NCBI GenBank assembly: GCA_036563875.1
Contig: DATCLO010000207.1
Span: forward strand, 78,912 to 142,911
Reading direction: 5' to 3'
Length of the DNA stretch: 64,000 nucleotides
DNA from: ZC4RG29 sp036563875
GTDB lineage: Bacteria; Bacteroidota; Bacteroidia; Cytophagales; Cyclobacteriaceae
Shown: positions 14,818 to 24,400 of the stretch, piece by piece
Layout of the letters: each line of letters begins with the position of its first letter
How positions within the stretch are numbered: the first letter of the stretch is position 1
Position numbers and translations under genes: made by a program
Notes under the pieces: generated by a model
What the model saw: the letters and a program-made list of their open reading frames with translations, nothing else
Databases searched by the model: none
Told to the model about the DNA's origin: nothing

Positions 14818-15543
14818 TTGACACGACTTAGCGTCAATATTAACAAATTTGCCACACTCCGGAACTCGCGCGGCGGGAATAATCCCGATGTGCTGAAGGT
14901 GGCTGTCGACTGCGAAAAATTTGGCGCCGAGGGTATCACAATACATCCGAGGCCCGACGAACGCCATATCCGCTATGCCGATGCCATAGCACTAAAAGAC
15001 ATTGTAAAGACCGAGTTCAACATTGAAGGCTATCCGGATGAGCGCTACCTGCGCATTATCCGCGAAACCGTGCCGGCCCAGGCTACACTGGTTCCGGATC
15101 CACCGAATGCCATAACCTCCAACAGTGGCTGGGATACCTTGCAGCATGCATCGTTCCTGGCCGACGTTATCGCCGAAATCCACGCGCTGGGCGTTCGCGT
15201 CTCTGTGTTTGTCGATCCCGTTCCCCGCATGGTGGAAGGCGCCGCGCGGGCGGGAGCGGATCGCATTGAACTTTACACTGAACCGTATGCGCGGGAGTTT
15301 ACTGTCAACAAAGAGGTGGCCGTGAAGCCATACATTGAGAGCGCGCGTATCGCACAGGAAGTGGGTCTGGGCATCAATGCCGGACATGACCTCAATCTCG
15401 ACAACCTTGGATTTCTGGCTGCCAGCCTTCCAAGACTGGATGAAGTATCTATCGGCCATGCACTCGTGTGCGATGCCCTCTACCTGGGTCTCGAAAATAC
15501 CATTCAACTCTATCTCCGGGCACTGAAGACGGCACGTTCTTAA
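14818..15543 (+). CDS. pdxJ: Pyridoxine 5'-phosphate synthase
   Basis: A 241-residue TIM-barrel enzyme that condenses 1-deoxyxylulose 5-phosphate with 3-amino-2-oxopropyl phosphate in the DXP-dependent vitamin B6 pathway. The N-terminus 'TRLSVNINKFATLRNSRGG' is the family's conserved start, which fixes the TTG initiation codon. 'GAEGITIHPRPDERHIRYAD' and 'GLGINAGHDLNLDN' contain catalytic His and phosphate-binding residues. The gene is monocistronic, facing away from yqeY. Confidence 0.96.
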   Translation: MTRLSVNINKFATLRNSRGGNNPDVLKVAVDCEKFGAEGITIHPRPDERHIRYADAIALKDIVKTEFNIEGYPDERYLRIIRETVPAQATLVPDPPNAITSNSGWDTLQHASFLADVIAEIHALGVRVSVFVDPVPRMVEGAARAGADRIELYTEPYAREFTVNKEVAVKPYIESARIAQEVGLGINAGHDLNLDNLGFLAASLPRLDEVSIGHALVCDALYLGLENTIQLYLRALKTARS

Positions 15544-15602
15544 CGATTTTTGAGGGGGGTAATTCCCATGATAAACCCTTAGCTATTGTCTTGGCCATCT
15601 CT

Positions 15603-15610
15603 TATTTTTG
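15603..15610 (+). promoter_or_regulatory. -7 promoter element (TATTTTTG) of glyA
   Basis: TATTTTTG matches TAnnTTTG, 55 bases before the glyA ATG. Two TTG triplets lie 9 and 14 bases upstream, too close for a standard -33. The 121-base gap holds nothing else I recognise. Confidence 0.5.
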
Positions 15611-15664
15611 CCGCCGGTTTAAACCACGCCCGAAAAATCCTGCATCCGCTAATTATACTCCTCA

Positions 15665-16936
15665 ATGAAACGCGACAAAGTTGTTTTTGATCTGATCGAA
15701 AAGGAAAAGAAACGTCAGCAAGACGGTATCGAATTGATTGCTTCCGAGAACTTCACCTCGCTCCAGGTGATGAAGGCCATGGGCTCAGTGCTCACGAACA
15801 AATATGCAGAAGGTCTTCCCGGAAAGCGTTACTACGGCGGATGCCAGGTGGTAGATGAAATCGAACAGCTTGCTATCGACAGGGCGTGTGAATTGTTCGG
15901 CGCAACGTGGGCCAATGTACAGCCACACTCCGGCGCGCAGGCAAACGCCGCCGTCATGCTGGCATGTCTGAAACCCGGCGACAAAATTCTGGGATTTGAT
16001 CTATCCCATGGTGGTCACCTCACACACGGCTCTCCTGTTAACTATTCAGGGAAACTATACCAGCCCGTGTTTTACGGCGTCGAGAAAGAGACGGGTATGA
16101 TCGACTTCGACCGCGTAATCGAAATCGCCGAACGCGAAAAACCGAAACTCATCATATGCGGTGCATCGGCATACAGCCGCGACTGGGATTATAAGAAACT
16201 TCGCGAAGCAGCCGACCGTGCCGGTGCATTGCTGATGGCAGACATCGCTCACCCCGCGGGACTGATTGCACGCGGTTTGCTTAACGATCCGATGGAACAT
16301 TGTCACATCGTCACCACTACCACACACAAGACGCTGCGTGGTCCTCGTGGTGGGATGATCATGGTTGGAAAGAACTTCGACAATCCATGGGGATTGAAAA
16401 CACCCAAGGGTGAACTTCGAAAGATTACATCGATACTCGACTCAGGTGTATTTCCGGGAACGCAGGGTGGCCCTCTTGAGCATGTTATTGCAGGCAAGGC
16501 AGTCGCCTTCCACGAAGCGCTGTCGGATGAATATATGGACTACGTTGTGCAGGTAGTTCGCAATGCAAAGGCAATGGCCAAGGCGTTTATTGAACGCGGT
16601 TACGAGGTCATCTCCGGCGGTACTGATAATCACCTCATGCTTATCGATCTGCGGTCGAAGAACCTCACTGGAAAGCAAGCTGAAGAAGCTTTAGTCCGTG
16701 CCGAGATCACCGTCAACAAGAATATGGTTCCCTTCGACACGCAGTCGCCCATGGTAACGTCAGGCATCCGCATCGGAACGCCTGCCGTGACGACGCGTGG
16801 TATGAAAGAAAAAGACGTTGTTAAGATCGTCGACCTCATCGATGAAGCATTGCAAAAACCATCTGACGAAAAGCACCTGAAGAGCGTAAAACAGAAAGTC
16901 GTCCGTTTGACGCGTCGTTTCCCGTTGTATGCCTGA
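15665..16936 (+). CDS. glyA: Serine hydroxymethyltransferase
   Basis: A 423-residue PLP enzyme that interconverts serine and glycine while loading tetrahydrofolate with one-carbon units. 'IELIASENF' near residue 22, 'HGGHLTHG' near 116, 'DIAHPAGLIA' near 193 and the PLP lysine Lys222 in 'TTTTHKTLRGPRGG' are diagnostic. Length is normal. It is followed 20 bases later by tatC on the same strand. Confidence 0.98.
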   Translation: MKRDKVVFDLIEKEKKRQQDGIELIASENFTSLQVMKAMGSVLTNKYAEGLPGKRYYGGCQVVDEIEQLAIDRACELFGATWANVQPHSGAQANAAVMLACLKPGDKILGFDLSHGGHLTHGSPVNYSGKLYQPVFYGVEKETGMIDFDRVIEIAEREKPKLIICGASAYSRDWDYKKLREAADRAGALLMADIAHPAGLIARGLLNDPMEHCHIVTTTTHKTLRGPRGGMIMVGKNFDNPWGLKTPKGELRKITSILDSGVFPGTQGGPLEHVIAGKAVAFHEALSDEYMDYVVQVVRNAKAMAKAFIERGYEVISGGTDNHLMLIDLRSKNLTGKQAEEALVRAEITVNKNMVPFDTQSPMVTSGIRIGTPAVTTRGMKEKDVVKIVDLIDEALQKPSDEKHLKSVKQKVVRLTRRFPLYA

Positions 16937-16956
16937 TGTCATAACTGTCAGCGACA

Positions 16957-17817
16957 ATGAAAGAGGATGATGAAAAGGAGATGTCTTTCCTCGATCACCT
17001 CGAGGAATTGCGATGGCATGTGATCCGATCTTTGATCGCGATCGTTGTTTTCATGATTCTCGCGTTCATCTTCAGCCGGGAAATTTTCGACAACGTTGTT
17101 TTCGCTCCTGCCAAGACTGATTTTCTCACGTTCCGTGCCATGTGCAATCTGGGACACCTCATCGGCTATGAGGAAGTCATGTGCGTGAAAGAAATTCCGA
17201 TGAAAATCCAAAGCCGCTTGATGACGGGGCAATTCACCATGGCGCTCACGTCTTCATTCATCATCGGCCTCATCATGTCGTTTCCTTATGTTGCGTGGGA
17301 AATATGGCGATTCATTAAGCCGGGCCTGCACGCCAACGAAAGAAAGTATTCACGTGGCGCCGTTGCGGCGATATCCTTCATGTTCTTCCTCGGCATATCG
17401 TTTGGATATTACGTCATGTGCCCGGTATCCGTATACTTCCTTGCGTCGTATCAGATTAGCGACATGATCCAAAACGAGTTCGATATTATTTCCTATGTTG
17501 GAACGGTAACCACCCTGGTATTTGGCAGCGGAATGCTGTTCCAATTGCCGGTGGTTGTATACTTCCTTACTCGGGTAGGAATTGTGACCACTGGCATGCT
17601 GAAAAGCGTTCGCAGGCATGCCCTTGTAGCGATCTTAGTAATTGCTGCGGTCATAACACCTCCGGATCCTATCAGTCAGACTCTTGTCGCGGTCCCCTTA
17701 TACCTCCTCTATGAATTAAGCATATTTATCGCGCGTTTCGTCGAGCGTGCGAAAGCAAAAGAGGAGGCAGAAGCAGAGGCCCGTGACGCAGCATTACAAA
17801 GAACGGATGAAACCTAA
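16957..17817 (+). CDS. tatC: Sec-independent protein translocase TatC
   Basis: A 286-residue inner-membrane protein, the signal-peptide receptor of the twin-arginine export path. The N-terminal 'MSFLDHLEELRWHVIRSL' is the TatC signature, followed by about six helices with 'FPYVAWEIWRFIKPGLHANERKY' in the first periplasmic/cytosolic connection and 'AAVITPPDPISQTLVAVPLYLLYELSI' near the end. It has an insertion after helix 1 and a charged C-terminal tail (residues 265-286) rich in Lys, Glu and Ala. tatA is not nearby. Its end overlaps rpiB. Confidence 0.95.
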   Translation: MKEDDEKEMSFLDHLEELRWHVIRSLIAIVVFMILAFIFSREIFDNVVFAPAKTDFLTFRAMCNLGHLIGYEEVMCVKEIPMKIQSRLMTGQFTMALTSSFIIGLIMSFPYVAWEIWRFIKPGLHANERKYSRGAVAAISFMFFLGISFGYYVMCPVSVYFLASYQISDMIQNEFDIISYVGTVTTLVFGSGMLFQLPVVVYFLTRVGIVTTGMLKSVRRHALVAILVIAAVITPPDPISQTLVAVPLYLLYELSIFIARFVERAKAKEEAEAEARDAALQRTDET

Positions 17818-18244
17818 GATCATACTCGGAAGCGACCATGCCGGCTTCCATATGAAGCAGTCCCTCAGAGAATGGCTGATCACGAAAGGATACGTGGTCG
17901 AAGACTTTGGCGTCCTTTCCGATTCGCCTGCTGATTACCCTGACATCGCCCATCCAGTAGCAAAGCGTGTATCAGAGGATGATACCTGCAAAGGCATACT
18001 CCTTTGCGGCAGCGGAAATGGTGTTGCTATTACGGCTAACAAGCATGCCAACATTCGCGCCGCGATCTGCTGGAACGATGAACTGGCTTCACTTGCGCGC
18101 CTCCACAACGATGCGAATATTCTCTGCATCCCTGCACGCTTCGTAACGACAGAAGATGCGACAACCATGTCTGAACGTTTTCTTACTACCGAGTTTGAAG
18201 GGGGCAGGCATCAGAGGAGAGTCGACAAGATGCGCTGCGCATAG
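17807..18244 (+). CDS. rpiB: Ribose 5-phosphate isomerase B
   Basis: A 145-residue sugar-phosphate isomerase of the RpiB/LacAB family, converting ribulose 5-phosphate and ribose 5-phosphate. 'ILGSDHAGFHMK' (residues 6-17), catalytic Cys67 in 'GILLCGSGNGVAITANKH' and His100 in 'ARLHNDANIL' are present. The ATG at 17807 lies inside the tatC end (11-base overlap); an upstream extension of 20 codons would be pure tatC antiframe. The gene ends exactly at the stop of the convergent membrane-protein gene. Confidence 0.93.
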   Translation: MKPKIILGSDHAGFHMKQSLREWLITKGYVVEDFGVLSDSPADYPDIAHPVAKRVSEDDTCKGILLCGSGNGVAITANKHANIRAAICWNDELASLARLHNDANILCIPARFVTTEDATTMSERFLTTEFEGGRHQRRVDKMRCA

Positions 18245-19633
18245 CTACCGCACCGCAACGTATCGTCCGGATCCCTCTTCGCGATACATCTCCCTTAGGC
18301 GTGGAATACGATCGAAGACAGCGTCCATCCTGCGGTCGGGGTCAATAATAACATCGGGCCGGTCGTTGAACCCCTGATCGATTGCGATCACATTCTCGTA
18401 GTAGTCTAACCCCGTGAAAACAGGTTCTGCCAGTTTCCAATCGAGAAAAGGCGTGGCCAGTGTATTTCCTGCATACCAGGATACGTCGTTCGTCAGTACC
18501 AACACCTTCTTGCCTTTTACTTCGCGATCATCCCTTACCTGCAGTCTGCTGTAATCAATTCCCTCAATCCGTCCGTACCGGCTGAATGTGCTGACGAGAA
18601 AAACGCCGATCAGTAGTGCCCACAAACTCCACTCTGCAATGCGCCGACGTCGGATAAGAAGAAAGAGATGGCTAACAAAATAACTGAGCGGTGGAACAAG
18701 CGCGATCAGACTTTGGGGTCGTCTGTCACTGGTGTGCATAATATAGATAACTGAGAACGCCGTCCACAACAGCATGCCCTGAAAGATCTGCGACTGGTAT
18801 TTCGAGAAACGTGCATCGCTGTTGATCACAACGAGTGCCGCGGCAAGGAACAACGCGGGAATCAGACTCAGGTAAACCAATCCGCGCGGAGCCATAAGTG
18901 AGGTTGTGCCAAACGAAAGGTTCGCCGCATAGAAATACTGTATGAGCGGCGTCAGTCCATCACTCACGTAGTAGAGGACTACCAGCACCAGGTGAGGAAG
19001 GGCAAAACCGGTAGTAAGCAGAACGAAAACTCTCAGATCGCGGCGCGAATATAAGATCACGATCATACCTGCCACGAGATAAAAGAGCCAGTACTCAAAA
19101 CTGCAGAGGGAGGCGAGACCTATAAACGCACCCATCGCAAGAACACGGTCGTCGCGCTTGGCGCGGAACTCAAGTTCAGACAAAAGGTTGCTCAACGCCA
19201 GAAGAAGGAACCCCAGACCCAACAACTCGCCTGTCAGCGCCAGTGTGTCGTAGGAAAAAGCCATGAAAATGATGTACAGCAGCGACGGCACGTACGTGTT
19301 CTCCGAAAACACCTTTCGGTTGATGAACATTGAACCAAGGTAAATGGCCTGGCTCAGGATGATGAGAAACGCCACTATGTGGCGCGCCAGGAGGCTGCGT
19401 CCAAAGATCAAGTCCATGAGGCCGTAGAACCACGCAGCAACAGGACCTGAGGTCTCCGCTATGCCTGTAAACGGCGCTGCGCCATCCGTGATCTTTTCTC
19501 CGATGAGTATACTTATTAACTCCGGAACGCTAATGGATGGATAATCAACGATGGCCGGAATAAACAGAATTCCCGCGATCACGAGCAGACCGAGGAGCCG
19601 GTAAGGATCATTGATACGAAAGTAGCGAAGCAA
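18245..19633 (-). CDS. Polytopic membrane protein, possibly GT-C-like
   Basis: A 462-residue integral membrane protein with about ten to twelve hydrophobic helices in residues 10-350 and a soluble C-terminal domain (about 360-462: 'GKKVLVLTNDVSWYAGNTLATPFLDW', 'VIAIDQGFNDRPDVIIDPDRRMDAVFDRIP'). The N-terminal 'FRINDPYRLLGLLVIAGILFIPAI' and a large first loop recall GT-C glycosyltransferases or the Bacteroidota DUF6427-like proteins, but no catalytic DD/DE motif stands out. TTG is the only reasonable start. It is transcribed divergently from rbfA. Confidence 0.65.
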   Translation of the reverse strand: MLRYFRINDPYRLLGLLVIAGILFIPAIVDYPSISVPELISILIGEKITDGAAPFTGIAETSGPVAAWFYGLMDLIFGRSLLARHIVAFLIILSQAIYLGSMFINRKVFSENTYVPSLLYIIFMAFSYDTLALTGELLGLGFLLLALSNLLSELEFRAKRDDRVLAMGAFIGLASLCSFEYWLFYLVAGMIVILYSRRDLRVFVLLTTGFALPHLVLVVLYYVSDGLTPLIQYFYAANLSFGTTSLMAPRGLVYLSLIPALFLAAALVVINSDARFSKYQSQIFQGMLLWTAFSVIYIMHTSDRRPQSLIALVPPLSYFVSHLFLLIRRRRIAEWSLWALLIGVFLVSTFSRYGRIEGIDYSRLQVRDDREVKGKKVLVLTNDVSWYAGNTLATPFLDWKLAEPVFTGLDYYENVIAIDQGFNDRPDVIIDPDRRMDAVFDRIPRLREMYREEGSGRYVAVR

Positions 19634-19698
19634 CGGAAGTGAGTTTGCGGCATAAATTAGAGGACCTTTTGCAAAGTAAGTAAAGAATTGCCCAAATT

Positions 19699-19727
19699 TT
19701 TGTGTCGGGGTTTATATGATATATTTG
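19699..19727 (+). promoter_or_regulatory. Consensus Bacteroidota promoter of rbfA
   Basis: TTTG (19699-19702), 17 bases, then TATATTTG (19720-19727): both halves match TTTG-N17+-TAnnTTTG. The ATG of rbfA begins 5 bases after the last G, about where transcription should start, so the mRNA would have essentially no leader. Confidence 0.8.
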
Positions 19728-19731
19728 TGTC

Positions 19732-20115
19732 ATGCCAGCGACAACACGCCAGCAAAAATTCGCCCGGCTCATCCAGAAGGAGATCAGCGAGATCTTCCAG
19801 CAGGATAAGCGCGGTTATCTCGGCAACGCTTTTGTGACGATTGCCGACGTACAGGTCAGTCCTGACCTGAGCGTTGCGCGTATTTATGTGAGCATGATGC
19901 TGCAGCAAGACAAGGCTGCCATCCTCCAGCGCATTGAATCGCACAAGAAGGAAATCCGGCGGGATCTCGGCAACCGGATAGGAAAGCAGGTGCGAATTAT
20001 CCCTGAGTTGATTTTCTATGTCGACAAAGTCGAAGAAGAGGCAATGCGGCTGGATGCGCTGATCCGGAGCCTCAACATCCCCCCGGCTTCCGACGATCCG
20101 AAAGAATCAACGTGA
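19732..20115 (+). CDS. rbfA: 30S ribosome-binding factor RbfA
   Basis: A 127-residue KH-fold protein that helps 16S rRNA 5'-end processing and late 30S assembly. 'TRQQKFARLIQKEISEIFQQD' is the conserved N-terminal helix and 'PDLSVARIYVSMM' the second strand; 'RIIPELIFYVDKVEEEAMRLDALI' is the usual end. The start is certain because the family N-terminus begins here, which makes its promoter spacing notable (see findings). The next gene begins 6 bases after its stop. Confidence 0.93.
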   Translation: MPATTRQQKFARLIQKEISEIFQQDKRGYLGNAFVTIADVQVSPDLSVARIYVSMMLQQDKAAILQRIESHKKEIRRDLGNRIGKQVRIIPELIFYVDKVEEEAMRLDALIRSLNIPPASDDPKEST

Positions 20116-20121
20116 CCTGCC

Positions 20122-21345
20122 TTGAATCTGCCGCTCTTCATCGCCGGACGTTATCTCTTTTCCAGGAGGAAGAAGAACTTCATCAACATCATCTCAATAA
20201 TTTCTATCCTGGTTGTGGCCGTCATCACGGCCGCACTCATCGTTGTGCTTTCTGTGTTCAACGGACTTGAAGAACTGCTTCGTTCGCTCAACAACTCTTT
20301 CGATCCACCACTAAAGATTGAAGCCTTTGTAGGGAAATCATTCGAAGTAACGGACGAGCTGCGCGACAGGATCAAAGCGGTTGAAGGAGTTGAGTATGTC
20401 ACCGAGGTAGTCGAGGACTACGCTTACGTTCGATACCGCGATGCAAACCAGCTGGTAATGTTGAAAGGTGTCAGCGAAAATTTCATCGACCAGCATCGTA
20501 TCGATAACAACATCGTCGCTGGCGATGTAGCCTTTTATCGCGATGGCGTTCCACTGGCTATTGTTGGTATGGGCATTCGCAATACGCTCTCCATTGACAT
20601 CGGCGAGACGCTGCACGCGATGCATGTGTACTACATCCGAAACACGGAGAGTTCATCGTTTGGTCCATCCGGCCCTTACACGCAAAGACGAATTTATCCC
20701 GGCGCTGTCTTCTCCATCATCCAGAATCTTGACGACAACTACGTCATCGTTCCTTTGGATTTTGCAGTCGACTTACTTGACTATGGCAACCGTCGAACAT
20801 CGTTAGAGATCAAGGTCGTTAACGAAGAACAAACTGACAGGGTACAGGCTGCCCTGCAACAAATCTTGGGTGACAACTTCCGTGTGCTGAATCGCGAACA
20901 GCAGCATAAGGATCTCTACAAGCTTTTGCGCATGGAAAAGTTGTTTGCGTTTCTTGCTTTGGCGCTCCTGCTTTGTATTGGTTCGATCAACATCTTTTTC
21001 ACCCTGATGATGCTGGCGCTGGACAAGAAGCGCGACGTTTCGATCCTGGCCGCCATGGGTGCCCAGCTCAAGACCATACGGAATGTATTCCTTCTCGAAG
21101 GCGGACTAATTGCCATAATGGGAACGGTCCTCGGGCTTGCAATAGGCGGTGCGTTATGCGTAATACAACGCGAGTACGGATTGGTGTCTATGGGTATGGA
21201 ATCCGCCGTAATGGAGGGCTATCCGGTAAAATTGGTCTTTCAGGACATTTTGTACGTGGTTATCACCATGTGCATCATTACCTTCTTCATTTCCTACCGG
21301 CCGGCTACCCTGGCCGCCCGCTTTTCCTCCGTGCAGCACCTTTAA
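20122..21345 (+). CDS. LolC/LolE-type ABC transporter permease
   Basis: A 407-residue inner-membrane permease of the FtsX/MacB/LolCE family, which works with a LolD-type ATPase to release lipoproteins from the inner membrane. Residues 18-48 form the first helix ('FINIISIISILVVAVITAALIVVLSVFNGLEELL'), a periplasmic domain of about 220 residues follows, and three helices fill residues 275-400 with 'ALDKKRDVSILAAMGAQLKTIRNVFLLEG'. TTG is used as start; 'NLPLFIAGRYLFSRRKKNFINIIS' is the family's N-terminus. Subunit identity (C or E) cannot be told. It follows rbfA by 6 bases. Confidence 0.88.
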   Translation: MNLPLFIAGRYLFSRRKKNFINIISIISILVVAVITAALIVVLSVFNGLEELLRSLNNSFDPPLKIEAFVGKSFEVTDELRDRIKAVEGVEYVTEVVEDYAYVRYRDANQLVMLKGVSENFIDQHRIDNNIVAGDVAFYRDGVPLAIVGMGIRNTLSIDIGETLHAMHVYYIRNTESSSFGPSGPYTQRRIYPGAVFSIIQNLDDNYVIVPLDFAVDLLDYGNRRTSLEIKVVNEEQTDRVQAALQQILGDNFRVLNREQQHKDLYKLLRMEKLFAFLALALLLCIGSINIFFTLMMLALDKKRDVSILAAMGAQLKTIRNVFLLEGGLIAIMGTVLGLAIGGALCVIQREYGLVSMGMESAVMEGYPVKLVFQDILYVVITMCIITFFISYRPATLAARFSSVQHL

Positions 21346-21439
21346 CGAACGCAGACGAATTATTTCGAAAAAATGCGTAAAGGCTCGGCATTTCGATGTA
21401 TTTTGCAGGTTCGTTTGATCCTCCGAAGCCACGGTTTAT

Positions 21440-24367
21440 ATGAAGGTGTCTGCTTCCCAGCCGTTCCAAATCGTCTATTCGCTGTATCTGCACGAATACC
21501 TGGGATTTATCTTCGAGTCCTACGTGGTTCATCTGGACGAAAAGGGCAAGCTCACCTTCCAGCACCAGAATATTTCAACGAAAAACGCCCGTGAATTCTC
21601 CCGCGGGCTGGACGACCGCGACTTCGAACTGATCGAGATTGTGGATTCTATGCAACAGGAAGCCGTTGTCAAACGGTTCCACAACAAGTTTGTAAAGCCT
21701 GAGGAATTTTTTCCCAAGGTTTACGACAAAGAAAAGGGTAACCCTGCCCTTCGCGAGGAGATCGAAAACTACATGGAGCGCCGGCGCAGCCGGCTCCTGG
21801 AGCGTCTGCGCGGAAAGAAACTGTTCGAAATGGGCAACGACGGTGAGCCCACCTGGCGCCGCCTTGAGGTTCTCGACAAAAGGGCGACGATTCAGTTTCA
21901 CTTTGTCAGAACCGAAGAGCACACGAACTACTATCCCACAGTATACTATGAGGGCAAGAAACTCGATTTGCTCAACTCCAGCGCATACCTGATATGCAAG
22001 GACCCCGCATGGATGGTATTGAACGGAAAACTTTACGGATTTGAAAAGTATGTCGACGGCAAAAAGTTGCTGCCATTCTTTACCAAGAAGTACGTCGTCA
22101 TTCCCAAGAATGTCGAAGAGACATATTACAATCGGTTCGTTGCACCACTGATCGCGAGCTTCGATGACGTGGAGGCGAACGGATTCCAGATAAACAAAAA
22201 CGTATACGACCCCCTTCCGGTACTGACCCTTTCTGAACTCAGCGCGGCACCGGGTCCTGACCTTTATGGAAAGTCACCTGAAGACAAGAGCGACGAATCG
22301 GGAAAGATACTTTTCGATTTGTCCTTCAAGTACGGAAAGCATCGCTTTCGCGGCGACAACCTGGGTCCCGTTAGCGTTACGGTAGAACGCCAGGGCGACG
22401 AATACATTTTCCATCGCATCACGAGGCAGACGGAAGCAGAAAAGAATTTCCTCCACACACTGCAAAAGCTTGGCCTTCCGATGAAGGGCTTCCGTGTCGC
22501 GATACCTAAGTCGGAGGCATTCTCATGGCTTAACGAGAATCGGGTCAACCTACTCAACCTCGGCTTTGAGGTTAGCCAGCCCGAGGCGCGCGACAAGAAA
22601 TACTTTGTCGGGAAGGCCGTGATCGAAGTCGAGGTAAAAGAGAGCATCGACTGGTTCGATATACACGCTACCATTCGCTTTGGTGAATTCGAAATTCCGT
22701 TCAAGGAACTTCGAAAGCTGATCCTCAGAAAGAAGGTAGAGTTCAAACTACCCAACGGTGAGATCGCAATTATTCCGGACGTTTGGTTGACGAAGTACGC
22801 TGATCTCTTTGCGCTTAGTGAATCGGAAGGCAGCAATGAAAAACCTGTCCTCAGGAAACACCACCTCAACCTAGTGCGCGAACTCGAGGAAGGCAACCTC
22901 GCCAAGGTTCATCTCAGTGACAGGCTGCGCTCACTTACGTCGTTCTCCGGCATAAAGAATTATCCTGTTCCGCAAGGCTTTGTGGGAGAGTTGCGACCGT
23001 ATCAAAAGGCCGGATACAACTGGCTGCGCTTCCTTAATGAGTATCGGCTTGGCGGATGTCTTGCCGATGACATGGGGCTCGGAAAGACGGTGCAAACCCT
23101 GGCGCTTCTGCAATCGGAGAAGGAGGCGGGGAACGGAACATCGCTCCTCATCATGCCCACATCCCTCATTTACAATTGGGAAATGGAGGCAGCGAAATTT
23201 ACTCCCTCGCTGAAGGTACTGACGTACACAGGAACACTTCGTAATAAAGACATCCAGCGTTTCCAGCATTACGATCTTGTGCTCACGTCGTACGGGATTA
23301 CACGACTCGACGTTGACCTCCTGAAGCAGTTTCCGTTCAACTACGTCATCCTCGACGAGTCGCAGGTTATCAAGAATCCGACATCGAACATTGCCAAGGC
23401 GGTTAGAGAGTTGCGATCGCGCAATCGACTCGTTCTCACAGGAACGCCGCTTGAAAATACTACACTCGACTTGTGGTCGCAGATCAGCTTCATCAACCCG
23501 GGATTACTCGGTACGCAGTCCTACTTCAGGAATGAGTACCAGAATCCGATAGAAAAGAAAGGAGACGAAGCGAAGTCGAAGCGACTTAACGCGATCATCA
23601 AACCGTTTATCCTTCGCCGTCACAAATCGCAGGTGGCTACCGAACTTCCGGAGAAGGTAGAGCACATCCAATATTGCGAGATGACACCCGAACAGGAGCG
23701 CCTCTACGAAGAAGTCAAGGCGTACTATCGCGGAAAGATTCTCAACATGATCGACCAGGAAGGCATTGGCAGCAGCCGTTTCATGATCCTGGAAGGTCTT
23801 ACCAAGCTGCGCCAGCTGGCCAATCACCCGCGTATGGTAGAGCAGTCATATTCCGGCGACTCAGGCAAGCTCGAGGATATTACGCATATGCTGGAAAACG
23901 CGCTTTCGGAAGGGCACAAGGTGTTGGTGTTTAGCCAATTCGTAAAGCACCTCGGCATCGTCAAGAATTTCCTCAAGTCTGCGAAGATTGACTACGCTTA
24001 TCTCGACGGATCCAGCATTGACCGCAAGGAGCAGGTTCAGCGATTTAACCGGGATCCCAATCTCCGAGTGTTCCTTATCTCCATCAAAGCAGGGGGCTTG
24101 GGCCTTAACCTGACAGAAGCCGACTACGTCTTTATCCTTGATCCCTGGTGGAACCCCGCCGTCGAGGCTCAGGCTGTGGACCGCGCGCACCGCATCGGAC
24201 AAAAGAAGAAGGTGTTTACCTACAAGTTCATCACCCGGAACTCCGTAGAGGAAAAAATCCTTACCCTACAGAAGAAAAAGCTCAAGCTATCTTCAGACCT
24301 TATCACCACGGAAGAAAGCTTCATGAAGCAGCTTACCCGTGAGGACATCGAGCTCATGCTTGATTAA
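21440..24367 (+). CDS. SNF2-family DNA-dependent ATPase (Swi2/Snf2-like helicase)
   Basis: A 975-residue protein. The ATPase core occupies the C-terminal half: 'GCLADDMGLGKTVQTLALL' with Walker-A Lys549, the DEAD-box equivalent 'ILDESQVIKNP' at about 637-647, 'RLVLTGTPLENTTLDLW', then the second RecA lobe with 'VFLISIKAGGLGLNLTEADYV' and 'EAQAVDRAHRIGQKKKVF'. These are Snf2 hallmarks, so it should translocate on DNA or remodel nucleoprotein. The first ~500 residues have no SWIM zinc motif that I can see and are lineage-type sequence. Partner and substrate unknown; it precedes an SDR enzyme. Confidence 0.9.
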   Translation: MKVSASQPFQIVYSLYLHEYLGFIFESYVVHLDEKGKLTFQHQNISTKNAREFSRGLDDRDFELIEIVDSMQQEAVVKRFHNKFVKPEEFFPKVYDKEKGNPALREEIENYMERRRSRLLERLRGKKLFEMGNDGEPTWRRLEVLDKRATIQFHFVRTEEHTNYYPTVYYEGKKLDLLNSSAYLICKDPAWMVLNGKLYGFEKYVDGKKLLPFFTKKYVVIPKNVEETYYNRFVAPLIASFDDVEANGFQINKNVYDPLPVLTLSELSAAPGPDLYGKSPEDKSDESGKILFDLSFKYGKHRFRGDNLGPVSVTVERQGDEYIFHRITRQTEAEKNFLHTLQKLGLPMKGFRVAIPKSEAFSWLNENRVNLLNLGFEVSQPEARDKKYFVGKAVIEVEVKESIDWFDIHATIRFGEFEIPFKELRKLILRKKVEFKLPNGEIAIIPDVWLTKYADLFALSESEGSNEKPVLRKHHLNLVRELEEGNLAKVHLSDRLRSLTSFSGIKNYPVPQGFVGELRPYQKAGYNWLRFLNEYRLGGCLADDMGLGKTVQTLALLQSEKEAGNGTSLLIMPTSLIYNWEMEAAKFTPSLKVLTYTGTLRNKDIQRFQHYDLVLTSYGITRLDVDLLKQFPFNYVILDESQVIKNPTSNIAKAVRELRSRNRLVLTGTPLENTTLDLWSQISFINPGLLGTQSYFRNEYQNPIEKKGDEAKSKRLNAIIKPFILRRHKSQVATELPEKVEHIQYCEMTPEQERLYEEVKAYYRGKILNMIDQEGIGSSRFMILEGLTKLRQLANHPRMVEQSYSGDSGKLEDITHMLENALSEGHKVLVFSQFVKHLGIVKNFLKSAKIDYAYLDGSSIDRKEQVQRFNRDPNLRVFLISIKAGGLGLNLTEADYVFILDPWWNPAVEAQAVDRAHRIGQKKKVFTYKFITRNSVEEKILTLQKKKLKLSSDLITTEESFMKQLTREDIELMLD

Positions 24368-24400
24368 AACCTTGCATCCCTTTTGTTTCTTATTCCTATC

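Noticed and set aside
22264..22905. A 213-residue Ser/Arg-rich open frame on the - strand
   Set aside because: Antisense to the SNF2 gene; composition follows from the opposite strand.
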